Shown here piece by piece: positions 16,194 to 24,251 of a stretch of DNA of 64,000 nucleotides. Source of the stretch: Saccharopolyspora ipomoeae. GTDB lineage: Bacteria > Actinomycetota > Actinomycetes > Mycobacteriales > Pseudonocardiaceae. The stretch spans positions 1 through 64,000 of the forward strand of contig NZ_JASAOF010000023.1 of the NCBI RefSeq assembly GCF_029952525.1, written 5' to 3'. The notes beneath the pieces were generated by a model. That model had not been told where the DNA came from, did no database searches, and saw nothing but the letters and a program-made list of their open reading frames with translations. Each line of letters starts with the position of its first letter. The first letter of the stretch is position 1. Both the position numbers and the translations under genes were made by a program.

Positions 16194-16861
16194 GAGACCG
16201 GTCCTCGGCGTCGACGTTTCGGTTCCGGGCGCGGGCGGGCCGGGGCGAACGCCTCGCCCTCGGCGGTGGACCCGTCGTAGCGCAGGCGCCGGGCCTCGTC
16301 GTCGGAGCGCAGCACCACGCCCTCGGTGACCGGCGGACCGGCCGGGATCAGGTCCCCGGACAGCGGAGCCGTGACCCGCAGGTTGATCGACGGCTTGAGC
16401 TGCCCGCCCAGCGCCGACCACACATCGGCCGCCGAACGCCCCTCCGCCATCGACCCGCCGGCCTCGAAGGCCACCGTCAACCCGAGCTCGGCCAGCGTGC
16501 CGGTCAGCCAACGCTGCGCCAGGGAGTCGTGGCGGACGAGGCAGCGCAGCACCTCCGCGAGCAGCCGGTGCTCGTCCTGCGGGCGGTTCGTCCACACCGT
16601 CACCAGGTAGGCGAGGTGGAACCAGTGCGGGGGCTCCTGCCAGCCCGTCACCGCGCCCGCCTCGTCGCGCCGCTCGAACCGCCCGCCCTGCCGCAGTCCC
16701 GGCTCCTCCCGGATGTCGTAGAGGAACACGCTGATCGTCGGCGCGTTGCGCTTGGCCGCCCAGTCCGTGGTCGGGGCCTCGAAACCCAGCTCCACGCCCG
16801 ACCCCGGCAGGTCGTGCTCGGCCAGCAGCAGCCGCAGCGCCTCGTCGACCTCGTGGATCAC
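16190..16861 (-). CDS. DUF4255 tail terminator-like protein (Afp16/Pvc16-like)
   Basis: Product of 223 aa. It begins VIHEVDEALRLLLAEH and includes SVFLYDIREEPGLR and WFHLAYLVTVWT, the Pvc16_N/DUF4255 pattern. In PVC and Afp particles the homologue caps the tube and sheath and sets the end of polymerisation. GTG at 16861 gives GTGA overlaps with both neighbouring genes, so it is part of the same transcript. The C-terminus is Arg-rich and probably disordered. Confidence 0.88.
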   Translation of the reverse strand: MIHEVDEALRLLLAEHDLPGSGVELGFEAPTTDWAAKRNAPTISVFLYDIREEPGLRQGGRFERRDEAGAVTGWQEPPHWFHLAYLVTVWTNRPQDEHRLLAEVLRCLVRHDSLAQRWLTGTLAELGLTVAFEAGGSMAEGRSAADVWSALGGQLKPSINLRVTAPLSGDLIPAGPPVTEGVVLRSDDEARRLRYDGSTAEGEAFAPARPRPEPKRRRRGPVS

Positions 16862-19800
16862 CGCCGGCCCACCATCCCGGGCGGCGCGATCGCCGGATCG
16901 ACCACCAGGAATCGCGCGGTCACCGGGCTGAACCCGGCACCCGAGGCGGTGATGGTGCGCGGACCGGTCTCGTCCTTCGGCAGGATCAGCAGCTGCGCCG
17001 CGAACCGCCCGTCCGGGCCCGGCAGGGTCGGTGCCGCCGAGGCCGTGATCCCCGGCGACCACTCCAGACGCACCGGCGTGCCGGGCGGGAAGTCGAACCC
17101 GCGCACCGAGGTCACGAAACCGGGTTCACCGACCTCCGGCACCGAGACGATCCGGGGCTGCAGCACGCGGTAAGGCCTGGTCGCGCGATTGTCGCCGGGA
17201 TCGGAGTCCGACCCGCCGGTGCGCACCGCAGCCCCGATCTCGGCCTCCAGGGCCGCGTTGGGCGCCAGCACCACCCGCCGCTCGACGACTCCACCGGGCT
17301 CCAGATCGGGCAGTGGGCACCGGGTTCCGGAGCAGTCCGGCGGTGCGCTCCGCACGGGGACACCCGGAGGCAGCGCCATGTCCAGCTCCAGCCCGGTCGC
17401 CCGCGCCTCGCCGGTGTTGCGGACCGCGAAGACCACCTCGGTTCCACCGCCCACATAGGACGGATCGGGTGCGCTCGTCAGTCCGACAGCCGGGTTGGCC
17501 TGCAGCGGTGGAGGTTCCGGGCGCACCGGCACCACCGTGCGGGAGGTGTTGTCGCCGGGCCGGCTGTCGCGCACCGAGCCCGTCGCGGTCCAGGTCAGCG
17601 GGTGATCGCCGGGGTCGTCGCCGACCAGCTCGGCCGTGACGCGCACCGACCGCCCGGGTTCCAGCACGCCGAGGGAACACCGCGCGCCCTCGCACGATCC
17701 CTGCTCGGTGCGCAGTCGTGTCAGCTTCACGCCCGACGGCACGTCCAGCGTCGCCGTCGTGCCCGGCGAGGTCGCCGGGCCGTTGTTGCGCACCACGCCC
17801 GTGACCGTCACCGACTTGTCCACCTGGATCTGCTCCGCCGACTCCGGCGCGGTCATCGACAGGTCCACCGTCGCCCGCCAGCTCGGCTCCTTCTGCCGTC
17901 CCGGCAGCCGGTCGCTGAGCGAGGTCACCTCGCGCGTGGCGGGATCGAGGATCGACAGGTGCTCCGGCGCGTTGTTGTCGCTGCTCAGCCGCCGGGACAG
18001 GACGAGCCGCTCGCCGTCCGGCGACCAGGTCGCGTCGCGCGGCTGGTAGGTCCCGGAACCCTCCGGCTGGTCGGGTATATCCACGCAGCTGGCCTGGTTC
18101 CGGGGCAGCAGCACCTCGCACCGGTTGCCGTCCAGGTAGATCCGGTACAGCCCGGCGCGCTCGCGGTTGAACACGATGCTGCGCCCGTCCGGCGCGAACA
18201 CCGGGCTGTCGTCCACCACCTCGCACCGGCAGATCGTCTCGCTGAGGTCCTGCTGGCCGCCCAGATCACCGGCGCGGGCGATCCAGATGTGGTTGCGCCG
18301 CTGCTCGTCCGGCACGTCGGAGACCCGGCCGCGGCTGAACGAGAACCGCGTGCCGTCCGGCGACCACGCGGGCTGGGTGTCGTCCAGCGACGGATCCGGG
18401 TTGCCCAGCCGCTTGGTCACCTCGCCGGAGTCGACGTCCACGACGACGATGCGGCTGCGGCCGCGCTCGTCGGCCGGGGTGAGCGCGCCCGGCGACCTGC
18501 GGGCCACCGCGAGCGACTCGCCGTCCGGCGACCACGCGACGTCGGACTCCCAGTCGTCGGCCTGCCGGTCGGCGATGGGCAGCCGCCTGGGGTTGGAGCC
18601 GTCGGCGTCGACCAGCCAGATCCGCTGGACGCGTTGCCCGCCGACGTCCTCGAACCGGCTGATCGCGATCCGGCTGCCGTCGGGGGAGTAGGCCTGCCGC
18701 TCCGTCCACGGGTCGAAGCCCTCGGTCGGCGTGAACAGCAGGCTGGAGTCCTGGAACGCGTTCGGGTCCTCGGTCATCACGTCCACGCCCAGATCGCGCG
18801 GATCGACCCCGTCGGAGCGGATGTCCTGCAACCGCACCACGTTCCGCGACGACCCGGTCGTGCGCGCCACCACCAGGCGCCCGATCCCGCCGCCGGTGAA
18901 CCAGGTCGGCGAGTCGACCAGGCGGTCCTCCGAGAGCAGGCGCTGAGCGGTCGCCGACACCGGCGCTCCCGTGGCGTCGACCCGGAACACCTGATCGCCG
19001 ACGCTGTTCGGCTGCGGCTCGGCGGCCGGGTAGGTGGGGCTGAGGAACAGCAGCCGCCTGCCGTCCGGGAGCCACCGCGGTTGGCGGGTCTGCCAGCCCG
19101 GGTCGTCGGCGAACAGCGGCTGCTCGGAACCGGATTCGAGGACGCGCACCTGGTGCGCGGCGTTGTCGTCCGGGGAGTCGGCGTCGTAGTGGGTGTAGGC
19201 GATGCGGTTCGCGTCGACCGGGTTCCACGACGGTTCCCCGGCCGAGCCCGAGGGTTCGTCGGTCAACCGGCGCAGCGCACCGCCGGAGGCGGGCTGGTCG
19301 TAGATCTGCCAGCGGCCGCCCGCGTCGCAGGCGAAGGCGATCCGCGTCCCGTCCGGCGAGAACGTCGGGTGCGTCTCGTTGTTCGCGGTGTCGGCGATCC
19401 GGTGCGCACCGCTGCCGTCGGTGCGCGCCAGCCAGAGGTCGCGCTCGCCGTCCGACCCGGCCGAATCGAACGCCACCCACCGCAGATCCGGGGACAGCTC
19501 GGGGTTGGCCGCGTCCATCCCCCGGGTCAGCCGCCGGACGGTGCCGTCGGTGTCCCGCAGGTAGACCTGCGGGGTCCTCTCGTCGCGGAGGCTGGTGAAC
19601 ACCAGCAGCCCGTCGCGGGACGAGACGTCCTGGTCGAAGTGCTGCCTCGGCTCGTCGAACAGCGGCGACGTCGGCACCTGGTCGGACAGCCCCGGCGCGG
19701 CGATGCCCAAGCTGCGGTGCGCGGTCCCGGCGTAGGAGATGCGGCTCGCCTCCACCTCAGCCCCCTCAGCCGGGGCCGCCGGTGCCGGGGCGGTCGGGGC

Positions 19801-19893
19801 GCCGATCAGCCCGCACAGCAGCAGAATCACACCGAGCAGGACGATCCCCCAGCGGGTCCTCCCACGTCGGAAACCGGGCACGTTGCCGACCAC
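16858..19893 (-). CDS. Secreted or membrane-anchored TolB-like beta-propeller protein with CARDB/DUF11 repeats
   Basis: Product of about 1011 aa. A basic start and hydrophobic segment (residues ~12-40) indicate a signal peptide or membrane anchor. Residues ~75-680 hold many PD40/WD40-like blades with the SPDG(T/R)xxAF pattern. Then come two CARDB/DUF11-like domains (VTGVVRNNGPATSPG; VVFAVRNTGEARATG) and a final Ig-like domain. I chose GTG at 19893 because GGAGG lies 6 nt upstream; a GTG at 19899 is adjacent to that site and less likely. It is the first gene of the ATPase/DUF4255 transcript. The role is unknown; it may display or position the particle at the cell envelope. Confidence 0.75.
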   Translation of the reverse strand: MVGNVPGFRRGRTRWGIVLLGVILLLCGLIGAPTAPAPAAPAEGAEVEASRISYAGTAHRSLGIAAPGLSDQVPTSPLFDEPRQHFDQDVSSRDGLLVFTSLRDERTPQVYLRDTDGTVRRLTRGMDAANPELSPDLRWVAFDSAGSDGERDLWLARTDGSGAHRIADTANNETHPTFSPDGTRIAFACDAGGRWQIYDQPASGGALRRLTDEPSGSAGEPSWNPVDANRIAYTHYDADSPDDNAAHQVRVLESGSEQPLFADDPGWQTRQPRWLPDGRRLLFLSPTYPAAEPQPNSVGDQVFRVDATGAPVSATAQRLLSEDRLVDSPTWFTGGGIGRLVVARTTGSSRNVVRLQDIRSDGVDPRDLGVDVMTEDPNAFQDSSLLFTPTEGFDPWTERQAYSPDGSRIAISRFEDVGGQRVQRIWLVDADGSNPRRLPIADRQADDWESDVAWSPDGESLAVARRSPGALTPADERGRSRIVVVDVDSGEVTKRLGNPDPSLDDTQPAWSPDGTRFSFSRGRVSDVPDEQRRNHIWIARAGDLGGQQDLSETICRCEVVDDSPVFAPDGRSIVFNRERAGLYRIYLDGNRCEVLLPRNQASCVDIPDQPEGSGTYQPRDATWSPDGERLVLSRRLSSDNNAPEHLSILDPATREVTSLSDRLPGRQKEPSWRATVDLSMTAPESAEQIQVDKSVTVTGVVRNNGPATSPGTTATLDVPSGVKLTRLRTEQGSCEGARCSLGVLEPGRSVRVTAELVGDDPGDHPLTWTATGSVRDSRPGDNTSRTVVPVRPEPPPLQANPAVGLTSAPDPSYVGGGTEVVFAVRNTGEARATGLELDMALPPGVPVRSAPPDCSGTRCPLPDLEPGGVVERRVVLAPNAALEAEIGAAVRTGGSDSDPGDNRATRPYRVLQPRIVSVPEVGEPGFVTSVRGFDFPPGTPVRLEWSPGITASAAPTLPGPDGRFAAQLLILPKDETGPRTITASGAGFSPVTARFLVVDPAIAPPGMVGRR

Positions 19894-20007
19894 GATCACC
19901 CTCCGCCCGCTCGACGCCTCCCCGCAGCTTCACCGGTTCCCGCCCCGGTGCCCAGGAACCGCGAGGCACCGCGGCGGGAAGAGCGGAGGCACTTTCGGGC
20001 AAGCGAG

Positions 20008-20631
20008 CTAGATCAAGCCCTGCCGCATCGCGAAGCCGACGGCGTGGGCGCGGTTGCGCAGCTGCAGACGGGTGGTGACCTCCTGCAGGATGTTCTTCAC
20101 GGTCCGCTCGGAGTAGGACATCTTGGTCGCGATCTCCCGGGTGTCGAACCCGTCGGAGATCAGGCGCAGCACCTCGCCCTCGCGAGCCGACAACGTCGAC
20201 AGCGTCGCGCCGGACGCGCTCGGAACCCCGCGCTGCAACCGGCCCACGTGATCCAGCAGCCTGCCGAGCATGTCCCCGGGCAGCACCCCCTCGCCGCGGA
20301 TCAGCGCGGTCACCAGCCCCACCAGCCGGTCGGCGTCGGCGTCGCGGCGGCGCAGGACCGCCGCCACCCCGCACTCGATGCTGGTCTGCAGCGCGTCCTG
20401 GCCGAACTCGCCGATGATGAGCCCGGTTCTGACCGTCGACGTGCGCTGCAACCTGCGCAGCAGCTGCTCGGATTCCTCGTCCAACCGGTCGACCACGACC
20501 AGCGCCACCTCCGCGCGGTCCTCCTCGCCGGGTCTGAGCACCTCCACCTCGGGGCGCGGGCGCAGCTGGTGGCTGACACCGCTCTCCAGGATGGGGTCGG
20601 CCGCGCATATCGCGACCGGAACTCTCGTCAT
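20008..20631 (-). CDS. LuxR/NarL-type regulator of the eCIS locus
   Basis: Product of 207 aa. A receiver-like N-terminal domain is followed by a clear LuxR helix-turn-helix (LSAREGEVLRLISDGFDTRE, IATKMSYSERTVKNILQEV). The receiver is atypical: the usual acidic pocket is weak, although VVVDRLDE holds a possible aspartate. Phosphorylation is therefore uncertain. It lies directly upstream of the eCIS transcript on the same strand and is the only regulator in the locus, so control of the injection system is a reasonable inference. Confidence 0.85.
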   Translation of the reverse strand: MTRVPVAICAADPILESGVSHQLRPRPEVEVLRPGEEDRAEVALVVVDRLDEESEQLLRRLQRTSTVRTGLIIGEFGQDALQTSIECGVAAVLRRRDADADRLVGLVTALIRGEGVLPGDMLGRLLDHVGRLQRGVPSASGATLSTLSAREGEVLRLISDGFDTREIATKMSYSERTVKNILQEVTTRLQLRNRAHAVGFAMRQGLI

Positions 20632-20896
20632 CGGCTCTCCTCCCTAAGAACCTGCCCCCGTTCCAGTGTTACGCCAATTCCGAGCGCCGCGGGACGGCCA
20701 TTCGGGGAAGGAAACTGTGGAATGGGCCATGACAGGCCGGTTTTCCGCTCATGCGAGCGATGTTCCGGACGTTTTCGGCATATTCCACGAGCAGCGTCGG
20801 GCAGAACTCGATGCCCGTCGGGGGCACTCCCGCTGCCTCCGCGCTGCCCTCGCCGCTCTGACTCGCGCGGCCGCGCGGCGCCTAGTTTCTCCTCCC

Positions 20897-22141
20897 GTGA
20901 CGACTCAAGCCGAATTCGACGGCGAGCGGGTGGAAGTCGCGCCCGGCGGTGAGGCAACAGCGATTTTCACCGTGCGCAACAACACCGACATCGTCGAGGC
21001 GTACGAGTTCGAAGTCGTCGGCGAATGCGCGGACTGGACCGCGGTGATCCCCGAACGCCTCCCGGTCTACCCGGGCGAGCAGGGCACCGTCACGCTCGTC
21101 CTGCGCCCGCCGCAGTCCTCCGAGGTGCCGGCCGGGGAGGTCCCGCTGGCCGTGCGGGTCGTGCCGGTCGAGCAGCCCGACCTGGTGGCCGTGCCGGAGA
21201 CGACCGTCGTCATCGCCCCGTTCCACCGGTTCCGCGGCGCGCTCACCCCGCAGCGGCGGCGCGCGTGGCGCAGCGGCCGGTTCGTGGTGTCGGTGCACGA
21301 CCAGGGCAACACCCCCATCGCGGTTCCGCTCGCGGCCACCGATCCGGCCGAGGAGCTGGCGTTCTCCTTCGACTCCGAGCGGCTCGCGCTGAACCCCGGC
21401 GACCGCACCGAGGTCCGCCTTCGGGTGCGCGCCGGAGGGCTCATCTGGTTCGGGAAACCCGCGTCGAAACCCTTCCACGTCACCGCGTCCGGCAGCACCG
21501 AGGAAGCGGAGGCGGAGGAGCTCGACGGCGAGCTCGTCCAGCTCCCGCTGCTGCCGCGATGGCTGCTGGCCCTGCTCGGGCTGCTGCTGGCGCTGCTGCT
21601 GCTCTGGTACGCGCTGGTGCTGCCCGAGCTGACGAGCGCCGCGCAGGAGGCCGCGCGGCGCCAGACCGAGCAGATGGTGGCCGACGGCGAGCTCGCCCCG
21701 CCGCAGCCACCGGCCGAGGAACCGCCACCCGGCGAACCCGGTGGTGGCGAACCGCCTCCGCCCGCGAACCCGGCGGCCACCGGTCAGCAGCACTCGGCCA
21801 CCATCGAGGTCAACACCCGGCCCGGCGGCGCGGGGGCGCGCTCCTACGCGGTTCCGGAGGGCCAGGACTTCTACGTCACGGACCTGGTGCTGGCCAACTA
21901 CCAGGGCGACGAGGGGCTGCTCACCATCGAGTTCGACGGCCGGACGATCACCACCATCGCGCTGGAGACCTTCCGCAACCAGGACTACCACTGGGTGACG
22001 CCGATCAAGGTCCCGAGCGAGGCCGCGATCGAGGCGACGGTGCGCTGCGCCCGCCCGGGCACCCCGCCCTACGGCCCGACGGAGGCCCGCTGCGTCCAGC
22101 AGCTCAACGTCAGCGGCACCGTGGCCCCCGCTCCGCGCTGA
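20897..22141 (+). CDS. Single-TM protein with Ig-like N-terminal and C-terminal domains, eCIS-associated
   Basis: Product of 414 aa from GTG at 20897. Residues 1-200 are beta-rich with repeated FTVRNNTD / FVVSVHDQGN segments, like NPCBM/Ig-type modules. One strong membrane helix (about 220-240, LLALLGLLLALLLLWY) follows. A Pro/Gly-rich linker leads to a C-terminal beta domain with two Cys. Similar genes, often labelled 'hydrolytic protein', accompany actinobacterial eCIS loci. I see no catalytic motif. The open frame extends upstream of the chosen start but lacks a ribosome site. Confidence 0.7.
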   Translation: MTTQAEFDGERVEVAPGGEATAIFTVRNNTDIVEAYEFEVVGECADWTAVIPERLPVYPGEQGTVTLVLRPPQSSEVPAGEVPLAVRVVPVEQPDLVAVPETTVVIAPFHRFRGALTPQRRRAWRSGRFVVSVHDQGNTPIAVPLAATDPAEELAFSFDSERLALNPGDRTEVRLRVRAGGLIWFGKPASKPFHVTASGSTEEAEAEELDGELVQLPLLPRWLLALLGLLLALLLLWYALVLPELTSAAQEAARRQTEQMVADGELAPPQPPAEEPPPGEPGGGEPPPPANPAATGQQHSATIEVNTRPGGAGARSYAVPEGQDFYVTDLVLANYQGDEGLLTIEFDGRTITTIALETFRNQDYHWVTPIKVPSEAAIEATVRCARPGTPPYGPTEARCVQQLNVSGTVAPAPR

Positions 22142-22284
22142 AGCGTGTTCATGTTCATGGCACGAGAGGGTGAACCATCCCTGTGAAGTCCCCGAACGGG
22201 TGATCTCCGGTGGCTGAGCGCGACTGGTCTGGTTAGAACGTTGCGCAGCCGATCTTGTCACTCGAGGAGACCCAGGAGGGTTTC

Positions 22285-23040
22285 GTGCCGAAGTCAAGAC
22301 ACCGCGCTCCCACCGCCTGCCTGCGCCAGTGGATCGTCTGGGCGGTAGCGGCCCTGGTGGCCGCCGCCGCGTTCGCCGTCGTCGCCCCGATCGGCGGGGC
22401 GATGCCCGTCGCCTGGACCTTCGTGCTGCTCCTGCTGTGCTTCGCGACCGGGTCGATGGCCGGTTCGATGCTGCTGTCCCGGCCGTTGCGCCAGGACGGG
22501 CACCTGGTCTTCTCGGCGGTCCGCGAACCCGAGGCCATCGAGCAGGCGCCCGCGGCGGAACGCCCCAAATCCCTGCCCGCTTCGCAGTCCCCGCCCGCAC
22601 CCGAGCGGCCCAGCGCCGCGCCGCGCACCGACGAGACCCCGGCGTTCACCTCGTCCGACGACCTGGAGGTGACGGTCCTGGTCTCCGGGAACGACGGCTC
22701 GGACCAGTCCGGCGGCGAGCTCGCCGGAGTCGGCTTCGCCGACCTCGGTGCCGCCTACGTCGTGGAGCCCGCCATCCCGACCCAGCAGGTCAGGGAGTCC
22801 GAAACCGTTGCGGAAGAACAGGATTCGGGACCGTACCCGGGCTCTGTGAAGGCCAAGCCCAACGGCCGGTCCCCGCGCGGCGACTACCGCGTCAAGGGCA
22901 ACACCCGCTCCAAGCGGTACCACACGATGCAGTCCCCCTACTACGAGCGCACCAAGGCCGGCGTCTGGTTCCGCTCCGCCGCCGACGCCGAAGCCGCAGG
23001 CTTCTCGGCTTGGAACGCCCGCACCAAGAACCCCCTCTGA
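22285..23040 (+). CDS. Two-TM protein with C-terminal 'sunset' domain
   Basis: Product of 251 aa from GTG at 22285, placed 5 nt after AGGAGG. Two hydrophobic helices lie at ~12-60. A long acidic, Pro-rich linker follows. The last ~55 residues (DYRVKGNTRSKRYHTMQSPY, then TKAGVWFRSAADAEAAGF) are the small domain with conserved His, Tyr and Trp now called the sunset domain, common at the C-termini of actinobacterial membrane proteins. The function is not known. Neighbours give no operon context. Confidence 0.75.
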   Translation: MPKSRHRAPTACLRQWIVWAVAALVAAAAFAVVAPIGGAMPVAWTFVLLLLCFATGSMAGSMLLSRPLRQDGHLVFSAVREPEAIEQAPAAERPKSLPASQSPPAPERPSAAPRTDETPAFTSSDDLEVTVLVSGNDGSDQSGGELAGVGFADLGAAYVVEPAIPTQQVRESETVAEEQDSGPYPGSVKAKPNGRSPRGDYRVKGNTRSKRYHTMQSPYYERTKAGVWFRSAADAEAAGFSAWNARTKNPL

Positions 23041-23138
23041 TCAGGAACGACGTCCTCCGGTTTCGTCCCGTTCGGGGCGTTGACACGGTTCGTCGGGTCG
23101 GCTGATCCTCGTAGGCGTCGCTGACGAGGAGGCCGGGG

Positions 23139-24149
23139 ATGGTGCTGACCGGGGCAGGTGCGGAGCCGCTGCGGGACCACCCCGTCCTGCGCAGTCGGGA
23201 CCTCGACGAGGTGCAGGAGCTGGGGGAGCGGCTGTTCGCCCCGCACCGGCTGGAGCTGTCCGGCCGGGCCGGTGCGCTGGACGCGCTGGTCAACGCCGTC
23301 GGAATCCAGGACGTGACCATCGGTTACGTCCGCTACGGGCCGCCGGTGCGGATCACCGTCGCCGACATGAGCGACACGTACCAGATCAACATCCCGGTCA
23401 CCGGCGCGATGAAGATCAGCGACGGTCGCGACACCATCATCGCCGGCCCGCGACGCCCGGCGGTGATGGTGCCCGGGGCCCGCTACGTCGGGCAGTGGAC
23501 GCTCGGGTGCACGCAGCTGGCCGTCAACATCACCCGCGCCGCCCTCGACGACGAGCTCGCGCGGCTGCTGGGGCGTCCGATCACCGGGCCGATCCGCTTC
23601 GACCTCGGCATGGATCTCGCGGAATCGGCGGTGCAGAGCTGGTTCTCGGCCGTGCGACTGGCCGTCGCGGAGATCGACCGCTCGCGCAGCGTCCTGCTGG
23701 ACCCGCGCACCGCAGGCCACCTGGAGCGCATCCTGATCACCGGGCTGCTGCTGGGCGCGCGCCACGACCACTCCGCCGCGCTGGCCGAACCGCATCCGCA
23801 CCCGGGGCCGAGCACCGTGCGGCGGGCAGTGGAGATCATCGAGGCTCGGGCCGGTGAGCCGCTGTCGGTCACCGACGTCGCCGAGGCTGTCGGGGTGAGC
23901 GTGCGCTCGCTGCAGGAAGGGTTCCGCGCGCACGTCGGGGTTTCGCCGATGGCCTACCTCCGCGACGTGCGGCTCGTCGGCGCCCACCGCTGCCTGAGCC
24001 AGGCCTCACCGGAGACGACCACGGTCACCGACGTCGCCTGCCGCTGGGGGTTCACCCACCTGGGCCGGTTCGCGGCCGCCTACCAGCGCAAGTACGGCGT
24101 CGCCCCGTCCCGGACGCTGCGCGCGGACGGTTCTGCGCGAAACCGGTGA
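23139..24149 (+). CDS. AraC-family transcriptional regulator
   Basis: Product of 336 aa. Residues ~30-200 form an AraC-binding-like cupin domain. The C-terminal ~100 residues hold two helix-turn-helices (LSVTDVAEAVGVSVRSLQEG and a second one containing TDVACRWGFTHLGRFAAAYQ). This split (AraC_binding_2 plus HTH_18) is common in activators of aromatic and ketone catabolism. It lies 102 bp upstream of the monooxygenase gene on the same strand and is the likely regulator of that operon. Confidence 0.9.
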   Translation: MVLTGAGAEPLRDHPVLRSRDLDEVQELGERLFAPHRLELSGRAGALDALVNAVGIQDVTIGYVRYGPPVRITVADMSDTYQINIPVTGAMKISDGRDTIIAGPRRPAVMVPGARYVGQWTLGCTQLAVNITRAALDDELARLLGRPITGPIRFDLGMDLAESAVQSWFSAVRLAVAEIDRSRSVLLDPRTAGHLERILITGLLLGARHDHSAALAEPHPHPGPSTVRRAVEIIEARAGEPLSVTDVAEAVGVSVRSLQEGFRAHVGVSPMAYLRDVRLVGAHRCLSQASPETTTVTDVACRWGFTHLGRFAAAYQRKYGVAPSRTLRADGSARNR

Positions 24150-24251
24150 TCGCCCGCGTTAATCGGATAGTTGAACCCGCGATGACCTCGTAGCGTCGAG
24201 AACCGCACGTTCAGGACAGAACAGTGACTTTCCACGAGGAGGTGGGAGGTT

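Noticed and set aside
1-20631. Prophage or type VI secretion system
   Set aside because: No capsid, portal, terminase, integrase, TssJLM membrane complex or ClpV was found. The AAA+, DUF4255, DUF4157 and DUF6760 content fits an extracellular-type contractile system.
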